From assembly GCA_963931525.1 (NCBI GenBank), contig OZ007023.1, positions 124,001 through 188,000 of the forward strand: a stretch of 64,000 bases of DNA, in the 5' to 3' direction. The position numbers were made by a program, and so were the translations under genes. The notes below the pieces were generated by a model that saw nothing but the letters and a program-made list of their open reading frames with translations, ran no database searches and had not been told where the DNA came from. The DNA is from Fimenecus sp900545625. Its GTDB lineage: Bacteria; Bacillota; Clostridia; Oscillospirales; Acutalibacteraceae. Below are positions 51,365-60,521 of this stretch, in pieces (the stretch's first letter is position 1; each line of letters starts with the position of its first letter).

Positions 51365-53578
51365 ATGGCGGAACAAAAACGGAATGAAAACGAAAAAGAA
51401 CTGACCCCGCGCGAACAGTATGCACAGCTGAGAGAACGCCTGCGGGATGACACATCGTTTTCAGCGGAAGAGATCGCTGAGATCGATAAAGCATACGCGC
51501 TCGCCGAAGAGATGCACAGCGCGCAGCTGCGCTTTTCCGGGCAGCCGTATATCATTCATCCGATCGCCGTAGCAAACATCCTTGTGGACCTTGGTATGGA
51601 CGCGCCCTCCATTGAGGCGGCGCTGCTGCACGACACGGTAGAGGATACGGACGTCACGCTTGAGCAGCTTCGCGCACAGTTCGGCGACGAGGTCGCCGAG
51701 CTCGTGGACGGTGTGACCAAGCTCGGCAAGGTGCCGCTTGCCACCAAAGAGGAATTTCAGGCGGAAAACATCCGCAAAATGCTGCTGGCGATGTATAAGG
51801 ACATCCGCGTCATCATCATCAAGCTCGCGGACCGTCTGCACAATATGCGCACGCTCGATTTTATGGCGCCGCAGAAGCGCCGCGACATCGCGCTCGAGAC
51901 GCTCGAAATTTACGCGCCCATCGCGCACCGGCTCGGTATCCGCCCCGCCAAAGAGGAATTGGAGGATCTGGCGATCCGCTTTCTCGACCCCATCGCCTAT
52001 GCCGATATTGAAAAATCCCTTGACGCGCTGCGCCGCGAGCGGCTCGGTTTTTTGGAGGAAACAAAGGAAAAAGTACGCGAACGCATTGCCTCGGTCGTCC
52101 ACGATCCGAAGATCGACGGGCGCGTGAAAAGCGTGCACGGCATATACCGCAAAATGTATATGCAGAACAAGAACTTCGACCAGATCTATGACATCTTCGC
52201 CATCCGCATCATCGTGGATACGGTCATCGACTGCTACAACTGCCTGGGCGTTATCCACGATATGTTCCGCCCCATGCCTGGACGGTTCAAGGATTATATC
52301 GCGAACCCCAAGCCGAACATGTACCAGTCCCTGCACACGACCGTGCTCGGCAAGGACGGCGTGCCGTTCGAGGTGCAGATCCGCACCTGGGAAATGCACC
52401 GCACCGCCGAATACGGTATCGCAGCACACTGGAAATACAAGCTGGGGATGAAGGGCGGCAAAACCAGCCTTGATCAGCGGCTTGCATGGATCCGCCAGAT
52501 GCTGGAGGATCAGAAGGAATCCGGCGACGTACAGGAGATCGTGCGCGCCATCAAAAGCGACCTTGTCCCGGAGGACGTATTCGTTTTCACCCCGCGCGGC
52601 GACGTGATCACCCTGCCCAGCGGCGCGACGGCGATCGACTTCGCCTATGCCATCCACACCGCCGTCGGCAACAAGATGGTCGGCGCGAAGGTGGACGGGC
52701 GCATCGTGCCCATCGACTATCAGGTCAAGACCGGCGAGATCGTGGAGGTGCTCACCTCCTCCCAGCCGGGCAAAGGTCCTTCGCGCGACTGGCTGAACAT
52801 CGTCAAGACCAGCTCCGCGCGCAACAAGATCCGTTCGTGGTTCAAGAACGAGAAGCGTGACGAAAACATCGCCGAGGGCAAGGCGGAGATCGAGCGCGAG
52901 TTCCGCCGCAACTTCATCCGCCTTTCCGACGAGGATTACGACAAATTCATCCAAAATCTCGCAACGCGCCAGCGATTCGACAATCTGGATGATTTTTATG
53001 CCGCGATCGGCTTCGGCGGCGTTTCCGTACAGCGGCTGATGCCCTATATCAAGGAGGAATACAACAAAAACTACCGCCCGCACGAGGAGCAGGCGCCGTC
53101 ATCCGCCGTGCGCGAGCCGAAGCGCAGCAGCAAGGACGGCGTGACCGTAGAGGGCGTGGACAACGTGCTCATCAAATTTTCGCGCTGCTGCAATCCTCTG
53201 CCCGGCGACGACATCATCGGGTTTATCACGCGCGGGCACGGTATTTCCGTCCACAAGCGCGACTGTCCCAACGTCCCGCACGACATTGCCGCAAGCCCTG
53301 AGCCCGAACGCTGGGTCCGAGTGACATGGAACCGGGACGTCAAAAAGGAATTCCAGGCGTCGCTGCAAATCACGGCGCTTTCGCGCATCGGCCTGATGGC
53401 AGACGTTTCGCTGCAGCTTGCGAACATGCGCGTGAACATCAATGAGATTTTCTCACGTGATGCAAAGGACGGCAGAAGCACCATTTATATGACCGTGACG
53501 GTCAGCAACGTGGAGCATTTGAAAAACGTGATCGCCCGCATTGAAAAGGTGGACGGCGTTTTGAGCGTGGAAAGGTAA
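51365..53578 (+). CDS. rel: Bifunctional (p)ppGpp synthetase/hydrolase (RelA/SpoT family)
   Basis: The 737-residue Rel enzyme makes and degrades the stringent-response alarmone. The HD hydrolase domain is intact (YIIHPIAVANIL, ALLHDTVEDTDVT, KLADRLHNMRTL), the synthetase domain has VKSVHGIYRKMYM and NYQSLHTTV-like YQSLHTTVLGKDGVPFEVQI, followed by TGS (FVFTPRGDVITLPSGATAID), a zinc-finger region (FSRCCNPLPGDDIIGFITRG) and a C-terminal ACT domain. The ATG at 51365 follows AAAGGAGCG. The gene order recJ-rel-dtd is common in Firmicutes. Confidence 0.98.
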   Translation: MAEQKRNENEKELTPREQYAQLRERLRDDTSFSAEEIAEIDKAYALAEEMHSAQLRFSGQPYIIHPIAVANILVDLGMDAPSIEAALLHDTVEDTDVTLEQLRAQFGDEVAELVDGVTKLGKVPLATKEEFQAENIRKMLLAMYKDIRVIIIKLADRLHNMRTLDFMAPQKRRDIALETLEIYAPIAHRLGIRPAKEELEDLAIRFLDPIAYADIEKSLDALRRERLGFLEETKEKVRERIASVVHDPKIDGRVKSVHGIYRKMYMQNKNFDQIYDIFAIRIIVDTVIDCYNCLGVIHDMFRPMPGRFKDYIANPKPNMYQSLHTTVLGKDGVPFEVQIRTWEMHRTAEYGIAAHWKYKLGMKGGKTSLDQRLAWIRQMLEDQKESGDVQEIVRAIKSDLVPEDVFVFTPRGDVITLPSGATAIDFAYAIHTAVGNKMVGAKVDGRIVPIDYQVKTGEIVEVLTSSQPGKGPSRDWLNIVKTSSARNKIRSWFKNEKRDENIAEGKAEIEREFRRNFIRLSDEDYDKFIQNLATRQRFDNLDDFYAAIGFGGVSVQRLMPYIKEEYNKNYRPHEEQAPSSAVREPKRSSKDGVTVEGVDNVLIKFSRCCNPLPGDDIIGFITRGHGISVHKRDCPNVPHDIAASPEPERWVRVTWNRDVKKEFQASLQITALSRIGLMADVSLQLANMRVNINEIFSRDAKDGRSTIYMTVTVSNVEHLKNVIARIEKVDGVLSVER

Positions 53579-53583
53579 GGTAT

Positions 53584-54048
53584 ATGAAAGCAGTCATTCA
53601 ACGGGTAAAATCGGCGCGCGTCGAGGTGGACGGCGCATGTGTCGGCAAGATCGGGCAAGGGCTTTTGGTGCTTGTCGGCGTGGAACACGGCGACACCGAA
53701 GAAGAGGCACAGTTGCTGGCGCGCAAGACTGCGGCACTGCGCATCTTTACGGACGCGCAGGATAAAATGAATCTGTCCGTCACGGACATCGGCGGGTCGG
53801 TGCTTGCCGTATCACAGTTCACACTGTGCGCGGATGTCAAAAAGGGCAACCGTCCCTCCTTCATCGGCGCGGCGCCGCCTGAGACGGCAAACCCGCTGTA
53901 CGAAGCGTATTGCGCCGCCCTTTTGGAAAACGGTGTGCGGCGCGTGGAAAAGGGCGTGTTCGGCGCGCACATGGATGTCACGCTCTTAAACGACGGGCCT
54001 GTGACCATCCTCTACGACACGGCGATCTGGAAAGGAAAGACGATATGA
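53584..54048 (+). CDS. dtd: D-aminoacyl-tRNA deacylase
   Basis: Dtd removes D-amino acids or glycine from mischarged tRNA. The 154-residue product begins MKAVIQRVKSARVEVDG and has the active-site blocks LAVSQFTLCADVKKGNRPSF and GVFGAHMDVTLLNDGPVTI. It lies five bases after rel and overlaps the next gene by ATGA. The length is normal. Confidence 0.97.
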   Translation: MKAVIQRVKSARVEVDGACVGKIGQGLLVLVGVEHGDTEEEAQLLARKTAALRIFTDAQDKMNLSVTDIGGSVLAVSQFTLCADVKKGNRPSFIGAAPPETANPLYEAYCAALLENGVRRVEKGVFGAHMDVTLLNDGPVTILYDTAIWKGKTI

Positions 54049-54683
54049 CGGCAACGGTGGAGCGCATGGTGCTCGGCCCCGTACAGGCGAACACCTATAT
54101 TTTGACAGACAACGAAACGAAGCAGACAGCGGTCATTGACGCGGGCGACTGCCCGAAAGCCTTACTGGATGCGCTGGGAACACGGGATGTTCGGTATATC
54201 CTGCTTACGCACGGGCACTACGACCACATTTTGGGCGTGCCTGCGCTGAAAGCTGCATTCCCGAACGCACAGGTCTGTATCCATGCTTTGGACGCGGACT
54301 GTCTGCGGGATCCGCAGAAAAGCCTTGCTGCAGCAGCGGAGATTCAGGAAACATCCGTAACCCCCGACCGCCTTTTGGAAGAAGGCGATGAAATTGCGCT
54401 CGGCGGGATCCGGCTTTGCGTCCTGCATACGCCCGGGCACACCAAGGGCGGCGTATGCTTTGCAGATTACGAAAACCGCCTGTTGTTCACCGGTGACACG
54501 CTGTTTTGCCTGACGGCGGGGCGCACGGATTTCCCGGGCGGGTCCTACGAAGAACTGCTTGCATCACTTTTACGGCTGCGCGGACTTGACGGCGACTTTA
54601 CGGTGTATCCCGGGCACAACCGCGCTACGACGCTTGACGCCGAACGGCGGCGCAATCGGTATATGCGGAGGTTGGGCGTATGA
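54045..54683 (+). CDS. MBL-fold metallo-hydrolase (glyoxalase II-like)
   Basis: The 212-residue protein has the metallo-beta-lactamase metal site LLTHGHYDHILG, the second His in HTPGHTKGGVCF, the Asp in FTGDTLFCLTAGRTDFPGG and the final His in VYPGHNRATTL. This short form, between dtd and hemZ, is common in Firmicutes; the substrate may be a hydroxyacyl thioester but is not certain. It overlaps dtd by ATGA and hemZ by four bases. Confidence 0.9.
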   Translation: MTATVERMVLGPVQANTYILTDNETKQTAVIDAGDCPKALLDALGTRDVRYILLTHGHYDHILGVPALKAAFPNAQVCIHALDADCLRDPQKSLAAAAEIQETSVTPDRLLEEGDEIALGGIRLCVLHTPGHTKGGVCFADYENRLLFTGDTLFCLTAGRTDFPGGSYEELLASLLRLRGLDGDFTVYPGHNRATTLDAERRRNRYMRRLGV

Positions 54684-56134
54684 TCCTTGAGATCCGCGAC
54701 CACCCCTATCAATATGAAACGGAAAAGCTGCTGCGTGTCTTTTTCCCAAACGAGAAGCTGCATATCGTACACGGCGAGGCGGCAGGCCGCGGCGAACAGG
54801 CGGTGGTAACGACGGCCGCAACGGATACGCAGGTTTTTGTACGCTTTACGGATGAAAACGGGGTGCTTGAAGCGCGTGCCGCGCGTGGGGATGACGGCGA
54901 GCTCGCGATGGCGACGCTGCTGTTCCGCGTTTTGCAGTCGCGCACCGGCTACACGCCGAAATGGGGCCTTTTGACCGGCGTGCGCCCGTCCAAGCTTTTT
55001 CTCACACTGGAACGCGAGCGGGGTACGGATGGTGCAAAACGGTATTTTACCGAAACGCTGCTTGTCTCACCCGAAAAAACAGCGCTCGCGGCAGAAGTCG
55101 GCGCGCGCGAACAGGCGATCCTCTCGCTTTCGCGCCCGGAATCGTGCAGCTTGTATATCTCCATCCCCTTCTGCCCCACAAGGTGCAGCTATTGCTCGTT
55201 CGTCTCGCAAGCGGTCAGCACCCCTTCTGCGCGGCGGCTCGTGCCCGAATATGTACGGCTGCTCTCAAAGGAGATCGAAGAAACGGGGCAGATTGCAAAG
55301 GATCTCGGGCTGCGGCTCGAAAGCGTTTACTTCGGCGGCGGTACGCCGACCACACTTTCCGCAGAACAGCTTGAGACTCTGCTTTCAGCGGTGCGCAAGG
55401 CGTTCGATCTGTCGCACCTGCGCGAATATACCGTGGAGGCGGGACGCCCCGATACCGTTACCCCCGAAAAACTTCACGCACTGCGGGCGGGCGGCGTAGC
55501 GCGTGTAAGCATCAATCCCCAGACCTTCAATGACGAGATCTTGCGCACCATCGGGCGGCAGCATACCGCCGAAATGACCGATCGGGCTTTTTTTGCGGCG
55601 CGGGAGGCAGGCTTTTCGGACATCAACATGGATCTCATCGCAGGGCTTCCGAACGAGTCTGTCGCGTCCTTTTGCCGTTCCGTAGACCGCGCCGTAGCGC
55701 TCGCACCCGAAAACATTACGGTGCATACGCTCTCGCTCAAGCGGGCGTCCACGCTGACGGCGGACGGTACACAGTTTGATAAGGAAAGCGCACAGGCGGC
55801 AGATGAGATGCTGCATTACGCCGCTTCGGCTTTAGGGGACGCGGGCTTCAACCCGTATTATATGTACCGCCAGTCAAAAACGCTCGGGAATCTCGAAAAC
55901 ACGGGCTACACGACTGCGGGGCACGAGTGCCTTTACAACATCTTTATGATGGAGGAGTGCCACACGGTGCTCGCCGCGGGCGCGGGCGCCGTCACCAAAC
56001 TGAAAGAGCCGCACGGCGCGGATATTTCGCGCATATTTAACTACAAATATCCTTATGAATATATTGCGGGCTTTGCCGAACTTATGGAACGCAAGCGCGC
56101 CATTCCCGCATTTTACGAAGCACACGGCATCTAA
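54680..56134 (+). CDS. hemZ: Radical SAM coproporphyrinogen III oxidase-like protein HemZ
   Basis: The 484-residue product has the radical SAM motif SIPFCPTRCSYCSF, GGGTPTTL, and GLPNESVASFCRSVDRAV, with an extra N-terminal domain of about 150 residues (WGLLTGVRPSKLF) that distinguishes the HemZ group from HemN. HemZ-like proteins in Clostridia without a full haem pathway may act on other substrates, so the role is open. The start overlaps the MBL hydrolase gene by four bases. Confidence 0.88.
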   Translation: MILEIRDHPYQYETEKLLRVFFPNEKLHIVHGEAAGRGEQAVVTTAATDTQVFVRFTDENGVLEARAARGDDGELAMATLLFRVLQSRTGYTPKWGLLTGVRPSKLFLTLERERGTDGAKRYFTETLLVSPEKTALAAEVGAREQAILSLSRPESCSLYISIPFCPTRCSYCSFVSQAVSTPSARRLVPEYVRLLSKEIEETGQIAKDLGLRLESVYFGGGTPTTLSAEQLETLLSAVRKAFDLSHLREYTVEAGRPDTVTPEKLHALRAGGVARVSINPQTFNDEILRTIGRQHTAEMTDRAFFAAREAGFSDINMDLIAGLPNESVASFCRSVDRAVALAPENITVHTLSLKRASTLTADGTQFDKESAQAADEMLHYAASALGDAGFNPYYMYRQSKTLGNLENTGYTTAGHECLYNIFMMEECHTVLAAGAGAVTKLKEPHGADISRIFNYKYPYEYIAGFAELMERKRAIPAFYEAHGI

Positions 56135-56161
56135 AAGCCGGCGTCCAAGGACAGTGATTTT

Positions 56162-57115
56162 TTGCCGAACCTCCCCAACACACTCGAAGCGATCAACCGA
56201 AAGGCGTACGCGGCGCCGCTCGATTTCATCCGCCAAAGCGAAGCGCGCTTTGACGGCGTATTAGACCGTGCCGTTGAACGGATCGTCGCCGAGCGCGGGC
56301 GCGAGATCGTCATGCTTGCGGGACCTTCAAGCTCCGGCAAGACCACGACGGCCAAAAAACTTGCCGAGCATTTGCAGGCGCTCGGGATCGAAACGCATGT
56401 GCTCTCTTTAGATGATTTTTATCTAAACCGCGAGCAGATTCCCGGTTTTTCGGAGGGCGCGCCCGATTTTGAGACCGTGCACGCGCTGGATCTGCCGCTG
56501 CTGCAGGATACGCTTTGCGACCTGCTGGCGGGGCGGGAAGTGCTGCTGCCCATGTTCGACTTCACCGTTGGAAAACGCAGCAACACCTCGCGCGCCGTAA
56601 CGCTTGGCGAATGCGACGCCGTGATCGTGGAAGGGTTGCATGCGTTAAATCCGCTTGTGACCGCGCAGCTTCCGAAAAAAAACGTATTAAAGCTATATAT
56701 CAGCGTTTCTTCCCGCATATACAATAAAAACGGGGAGGTCTTGCTGAACAAGAAAAGCCTGCGCTTTGTGCGGCGGCTTTTGCGCGATTACCGCTTCCGC
56801 GCAAGCTCTGCGGAGCACACCTTTTCCCTTTGGGAAAACGTGCTCTCCGGCGAACAGAAATACCTGTTCCCGTTCCGCTCGCAGGCGGATATGCGCATCG
56901 ACTCCACACACCTGTACGCGCCGTGCGTGTTCCGAGACGAGGCGGTCGAACTGCTTAAAAACGCCGATCTGCGCGGGGATGACCGCAGGACTGCCGATAC
57001 GCTTTCGGCGGCATTGCAGGCCTTTGTGCCGCTTTCCCCTTCGCTCGTGCCCGAAAACTCGCTGCTGCGCGAATTTTTAGGAGACACGGGACTGCCGCCC
57101 CAAACGCGGGATTGA
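56162..57115 (+). CDS. P-loop nucleoside (uridine-like) kinase
   Basis: The 317-residue protein has a clear P-loop (VMLAGPSSSGKTTTAKKLAE), then LSLDDFYLNREQIPGF, DFETVHALDLPLLQD and VIVEGLHALNPLVT, typical of the uridine kinase/phosphoribulokinase group. In many Firmicutes such a kinase carries an N-terminal TGS-like part; here it is shorter. The start is a TTG at 56162, with AAGGA upstream. The substrate is probably a nucleoside, but is not proven. The promoter of the next gene overlaps its stop codon. Confidence 0.87.
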   Translation: MPNLPNTLEAINRKAYAAPLDFIRQSEARFDGVLDRAVERIVAERGREIVMLAGPSSSGKTTTAKKLAEHLQALGIETHVLSLDDFYLNREQIPGFSEGAPDFETVHALDLPLLQDTLCDLLAGREVLLPMFDFTVGKRSNTSRAVTLGECDAVIVEGLHALNPLVTAQLPKKNVLKLYISVSSRIYNKNGEVLLNKKSLRFVRRLLRDYRFRASSAEHTFSLWENVLSGEQKYLFPFRSQADMRIDSTHLYAPCVFRDEAVELLKNADLRGDDRRTADTLSAALQAFVPLSPSLVPENSLLREFLGDTGLPPQTRD

Positions 57116-57140
57116 CACGCCGCATTTTGCGTGCTATTCT
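57112..57140 (+). promoter_or_regulatory. Promoter of the spoVB-like/mazG unit
   Basis: A perfect TTGACA and TATTCT are 17 bases apart, with GTGC before the -10. The -35 box overlaps the stop codon of the preceding kinase gene. Confidence 0.75.
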
Positions 57141-57180
57141 TTTTATCAACCAAAAACTGTCAGGAAAGGGGCCTTGCACC

Positions 57181-58965
57181 TTGGCGCAGCAAAAACGGAA
57201 AAGCCAGTCGCTCTTGAACGGCGCCATTGTGCTCGCTGCCGCCACGATCATCGTAAAGGTCATCGGCATCCTTTACAAAGTACCGATCTCCAACATGATC
57301 GGCACCATCGGGCGCGCGTGCTTTGACTCCGCTTACAATCTATATATCCCGATTTATACCGTCTCTATGGCGGGGCTGCCCGTGGCTGTCTCGAAAATGG
57401 TCTCACAGCAGGTAGCGCTCGGGCGTTTTCGCGATGTGCGGCGCATCTATAAAGTCGCCGGGCGGCTTTTCTTGCTGACGGGCACCGTCGGTGTGGTGCT
57501 GATGCTTCTGCTTGCGTACCCGTATGCGGTGTTGTCCAAAAATATGGACGCGCTGCCCGCGATCATCGCCATTGCACCGTCCATTTTCTTCTGCTGTGTG
57601 ATGTCTACCTACCGCGGCTACTATAACGGGCTGCGCAACATGACGCCCACCGCCATGTCTGAAATTTGGGAGGCGGTCGGCAAGGTCATCATCGGGCTTG
57701 TGTGCGCTTGGGCGACCATGCGCTACGGGCAGGCGCGCCTTGCCGCAGGGCTTCCTATATTCGGTCAGACCGCCGCGACCGAGGCTGAGGCGCTGAGCGT
57801 TCTGTACCCATATGCCGCCGCAGCGGCAGCGTTAGGCGTAACGGGCGGAACGGTCGTCGGCATGCTTTACATGATGATCCGCCACCGCGTGCGCGGCGAC
57901 GCGCTGACGCGCACAGAGCTGGTCAATTCCCCGAAACCCCTCGCCGGAACGGCGATCGCCAAGACGCTGATGGCGATCGCGATACCCGTAGTAGCGTCGT
58001 CGCTTGTGTTCAGCGTGACGAATCTCATTGACTCCATCACCGTACAGAACCGTCTGGATACGATGATCCTTGGTAACCTGGATTACATCCGCTCGGTCTA
58101 CGGCGATCAGCTGCTCGCTGCGCAGGTGCTGGATGCGGATATTGCAAAATACCTGTACGGCGCATACACCATGTCGCTGGACTTTAAGAACCTGATCCCG
58201 TCGATCACGCTTTCCTTAGGTGTGAGCGCCATACCCGCACTGTCTGCCGCGTGGGCGGTCAAGGACAAAAAGGTGCTCAAAACCTCGGTCGAATCCGTGC
58301 TGCGCGTAACGCTGATGATCGCGTTCCCGGCGGGCATCGGTATGGCGGTGCTTGCTGAGCCGATCCTCAACATGATGTATGAAACCGGCAGATCCGCCGA
58401 TGCGGTCTCTATCGCCGCACCCATTATGGCGGCATACGGCTACACCATTTTCTTAATGTGCCTGTCGCAGCCGACAACGAACATGCTGCAAGCCCTCGGC
58501 AAGACGGGTGTGCCGCTTCGCTCTTTAACGGTCGGCGCGGTCGCAAAGGTCATTGCAAACTACATTTTTATCGGCATCCCGCAGATCAACATCAACGGTG
58601 CGGTCATCGGCACCGTGATCTGCTACGCGATCATCGTAATCTACAACATCATCGCGCTGCTGCGCACCGCGCGTGTGCGCGTGAATTGGATGTCGGTTTT
58701 TGTAAAGCCCCTGTTTTCCGCCGTGCTCTGCGGCGTGGCGGCATTTACAAGTTACGGGCTGTTTTCCAACATTTTACCTGTGATGACGCGCGGCGGGCTT
58801 TCGATAACGAATATCATTGCTACGGCGATCGCCGTCGTATTTGCCGTGCTGGTTTACGCGATCGCTATGTTTTTGGTCGGCGGGATCGCCAAATCGGATG
58901 TAAAAATGCTGCCTAAGGGAGAAAAAATCGCGAAAACACTTGCCAAATATGGATTTTTAGAGTAA
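57181..58965 (+). CDS. SpoVB/YabM-like polysaccharide flippase (MATE/MOP superfamily)
   Basis: The 594-residue integral membrane protein has about 14 helices and the MOP-flippase segments IVLAAATIIVKVIGILYKVP, GLPVAVSKMVSQQVALGRF and FFCCVMSTYRGYYNGLRNMT. It stands before mazG and rqcP exactly as yabM does in Bacillus, so it is most like SpoVB/YabM, which move lipid-linked cell-wall or cortex precursors. The start is a TTG at 57181 after AAAGGGG; the frame extended to 57112 overlaps the promoter. Confidence 0.92.
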   Translation: MAQQKRKSQSLLNGAIVLAAATIIVKVIGILYKVPISNMIGTIGRACFDSAYNLYIPIYTVSMAGLPVAVSKMVSQQVALGRFRDVRRIYKVAGRLFLLTGTVGVVLMLLLAYPYAVLSKNMDALPAIIAIAPSIFFCCVMSTYRGYYNGLRNMTPTAMSEIWEAVGKVIIGLVCAWATMRYGQARLAAGLPIFGQTAATEAEALSVLYPYAAAAAALGVTGGTVVGMLYMMIRHRVRGDALTRTELVNSPKPLAGTAIAKTLMAIAIPVVASSLVFSVTNLIDSITVQNRLDTMILGNLDYIRSVYGDQLLAAQVLDADIAKYLYGAYTMSLDFKNLIPSITLSLGVSAIPALSAAWAVKDKKVLKTSVESVLRVTLMIAFPAGIGMAVLAEPILNMMYETGRSADAVSIAAPIMAAYGYTIFLMCLSQPTTNMLQALGKTGVPLRSLTVGAVAKVIANYIFIGIPQININGAVIGTVICYAIIVIYNIIALLRTARVRVNWMSVFVKPLFSAVLCGVAAFTSYGLFSNILPVMTRGGLSITNIIATAIAVVFAVLVYAIAMFLVGGIAKSDVKMLPKGEKIAKTLAKYGFLE

Positions 58966-58986
58966 AATACAGAAAAGGATTTTGCA

Positions 58987-59793
58987 ATGGAACAGACGTT
59001 TACAACCAAATCGAAATACAACATGCAGGATCTTTTGGAGATCATGCGTATTCTGCGCGGTGCGCACGGCTGTCCGTGGGACCGTGAGCAGACGCACGAA
59101 TCCATCCGCAAAAACTTGATCGAAGAGACCTACGAGGCGATCGAAGCGATCAACAAGCACGACGACGTGCTGCTGTGCGAGGAGCTCGGCGACGTGCTCA
59201 TGCAGGTCGTATTTCACGCCCAGATGGCTGCCGAGCGCAACGCATTCTCGTTTGACGATGTGGCGGACGGCATTTGCAAAAAGCTTATTGAGCGGCATCC
59301 GCATGTTTTCGGTGACGTACAGGTTGCCTCCTCCGGCGAGGTGCTGGAGAATTGGGAGCAGATCAAATCCGCAACCAAGCACCGTAAAACGGTCGCGGAT
59401 AAAATGCAGGCGGTTCCGCGTGAGCTGCCCGCTTTGATGCGTGCTTACAAGATCCAGGAAAAGGCGGCAAAGGTCGGTTTTGACTGGGATGACCTCGACG
59501 GCGCGCTGCAAAAGCTGCCTGAGGAAACCGCAGAATTGCGTGCGGCATATGAAAAGAACGACCGCGAAAACGCGCTGGAAGAACTCGGCGACCTGTTGTT
59601 TTCGGCCGTCAATGCGGCGCGGTTTTTAAAGCTTGACCCTGAGGAAGCCCTCACTGCGGCGACGGACAAGTTCCAGAACCGTTTTTGCGAGGTGGAAAAG
59701 CTCGCCGAGGCGCGCGGTGTAGATATGCCGTCTGCATCGCTTGAAACGCTGGATGCGCTTTGGGACGAAGTCAAAAAACACGGTTCCGAATAG
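58987..59793 (+). CDS. mazG: Nucleoside triphosphate pyrophosphohydrolase MazG
   Basis: The 268-residue protein has two all-alpha NTP-PPase domains. The first has LRGAHGCPWDREQTHESIRK and IEETYEAIEAI then EELGDVLMQVVFHAQ, and the second EETAELRAAYEK then ALEELGDLLFSAVNAARFL; each shows the ExxE...ExxD metal site. MazG degrades non-canonical nucleotides. The Bacillus yabN counterpart has an extra methylase domain that is absent here. Confidence 0.96.
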   Translation: MEQTFTTKSKYNMQDLLEIMRILRGAHGCPWDREQTHESIRKNLIEETYEAIEAINKHDDVLLCEELGDVLMQVVFHAQMAAERNAFSFDDVADGICKKLIERHPHVFGDVQVASSGEVLENWEQIKSATKHRKTVADKMQAVPRELPALMRAYKIQEKAAKVGFDWDDLDGALQKLPEETAELRAAYEKNDRENALEELGDLLFSAVNAARFLKLDPEEALTAATDKFQNRFCEVEKLAEARGVDMPSASLETLDALWDEVKKHGSE

Positions 59794-59843
59794 CTGTTCG
59801 CAGCTATGGAAGATAAATCTATCCAAAACGGAGGAAGACAAAC

Positions 59844-60119
59844 ATGAATAAGACAGAACTTATCGCGGCAGTTGCGGAGAAGGCCGGTCTGTCCAAGAAA
59901 GACGCGGACGCGGCGGTTTCGGCTGTGTTCGATGCAGTCACTGCAGAGCTTGCCAAGGGCGAAAAGGTTCAGCTCATCGGCTTCGGCACGTTTGAGGTTC
60001 GTGAACGCGCTGCAAAAACGGGTCGCAACCCGAGAACCGGCGAGACGATGACCATCCCGGCTTCCAAGGTTCCCGCTTTCAAGGCCGGCGCAGCTCTGAA
60101 GAACGCTGTTGCGAAATAA
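59844..60119 (+). CDS. hup: HU-family DNA-binding protein
   Basis: The 91-residue protein is a standard HU: MNKTELIAAVAEKAGLSKKD at the start, QLIGFGTFEVRERAAKTGRN and the DNA-binding arm GRNPRTGETMTIPASKVPAF. It compacts the chromosome. GGAGGAAG precedes the ATG, 50 bases after mazG, and a strong terminator follows. Confidence 0.98.
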   Translation: MNKTELIAAVAEKAGLSKKDADAAVSAVFDAVTAELAKGEKVQLIGFGTFEVRERAAKTGRNPRTGETMTIPASKVPAFKAGAALKNAVAK

Positions 60120-60136
60120 GTGCTTTTGCACACGCG

Positions 60137-60170
60137 GCAGAGGGAAGCGATTCCCTCTGCTTTTTCTTTT
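60137..60170 (+). terminator. Terminator of hup
   Basis: GCAGAGGGAA and TTCCCTCTGC pair perfectly around a four-base loop and are followed by TTTTTCTTTT. Read-through would be needed for rqcP, whose start lies 34 bases further. Confidence 0.9.
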
Positions 60171-60203
60171 CGGCGATTCTGTAAACCTACAGGAGGGTTT
60201 GTT

Positions 60204-60446
60204 TTGCGACTGGATAAATATTTAAAAGTCTCACGCATCGTCAAGCGCCGTACCGTCGCCAACGAGATCTGCGACGCCGGGCGCGCCGAGGTCAACGGAA
60301 GAGCGGCGCGCGCTTCCTACGACGTAAAGGTCGGCGATATTATCGCGCTGAACCTCGGCGGCAGCGTCAAGCGTTACGAGGTGCTTGCCGTCAACGAATT
60401 TGCACCTAAGGACGCTGCTTCAGCCATGTATCGCGAGCTTTCATAA
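60204..60446 (+). CDS. rqcP: S4-domain RNA-binding protein RqcP (YabO)
   Basis: The 80-residue product consists of an S4 domain: MRLDKYLKVSRIVKRRTVAN, DAGRAEVNGRAARASYDVK and VGDIIALNLGG. RqcP helps RqcH add alanine tails in ribosome quality control, and lies next to mazG in Bacillus as here. The start is a TTG at 60204 after AGGAGG. The HU gene stands between mazG and rqcP, a variation on the Bacillus order. Confidence 0.92.
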   Translation: MRLDKYLKVSRIVKRRTVANEICDAGRAEVNGRAARASYDVKVGDIIALNLGGSVKRYEVLAVNEFAPKDAASAMYRELS

Positions 60447-60459
60447 GACCGCAGGGGTA

Positions 60460-60488
60460 TTTACCTTTCGGGCGATGCATGCTATACT
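60460..60488 (+). promoter_or_regulatory. Promoter of the yhaM-like gene
   Basis: TTTACC and TATACT are 17 bases apart with CATGC before the -10, 33 bases before the ATG. Confidence 0.65.
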
Positions 60489-60521
60489 GTTTATATCAGG
60501 CGAACCAAAGGAGCAAGCGGT

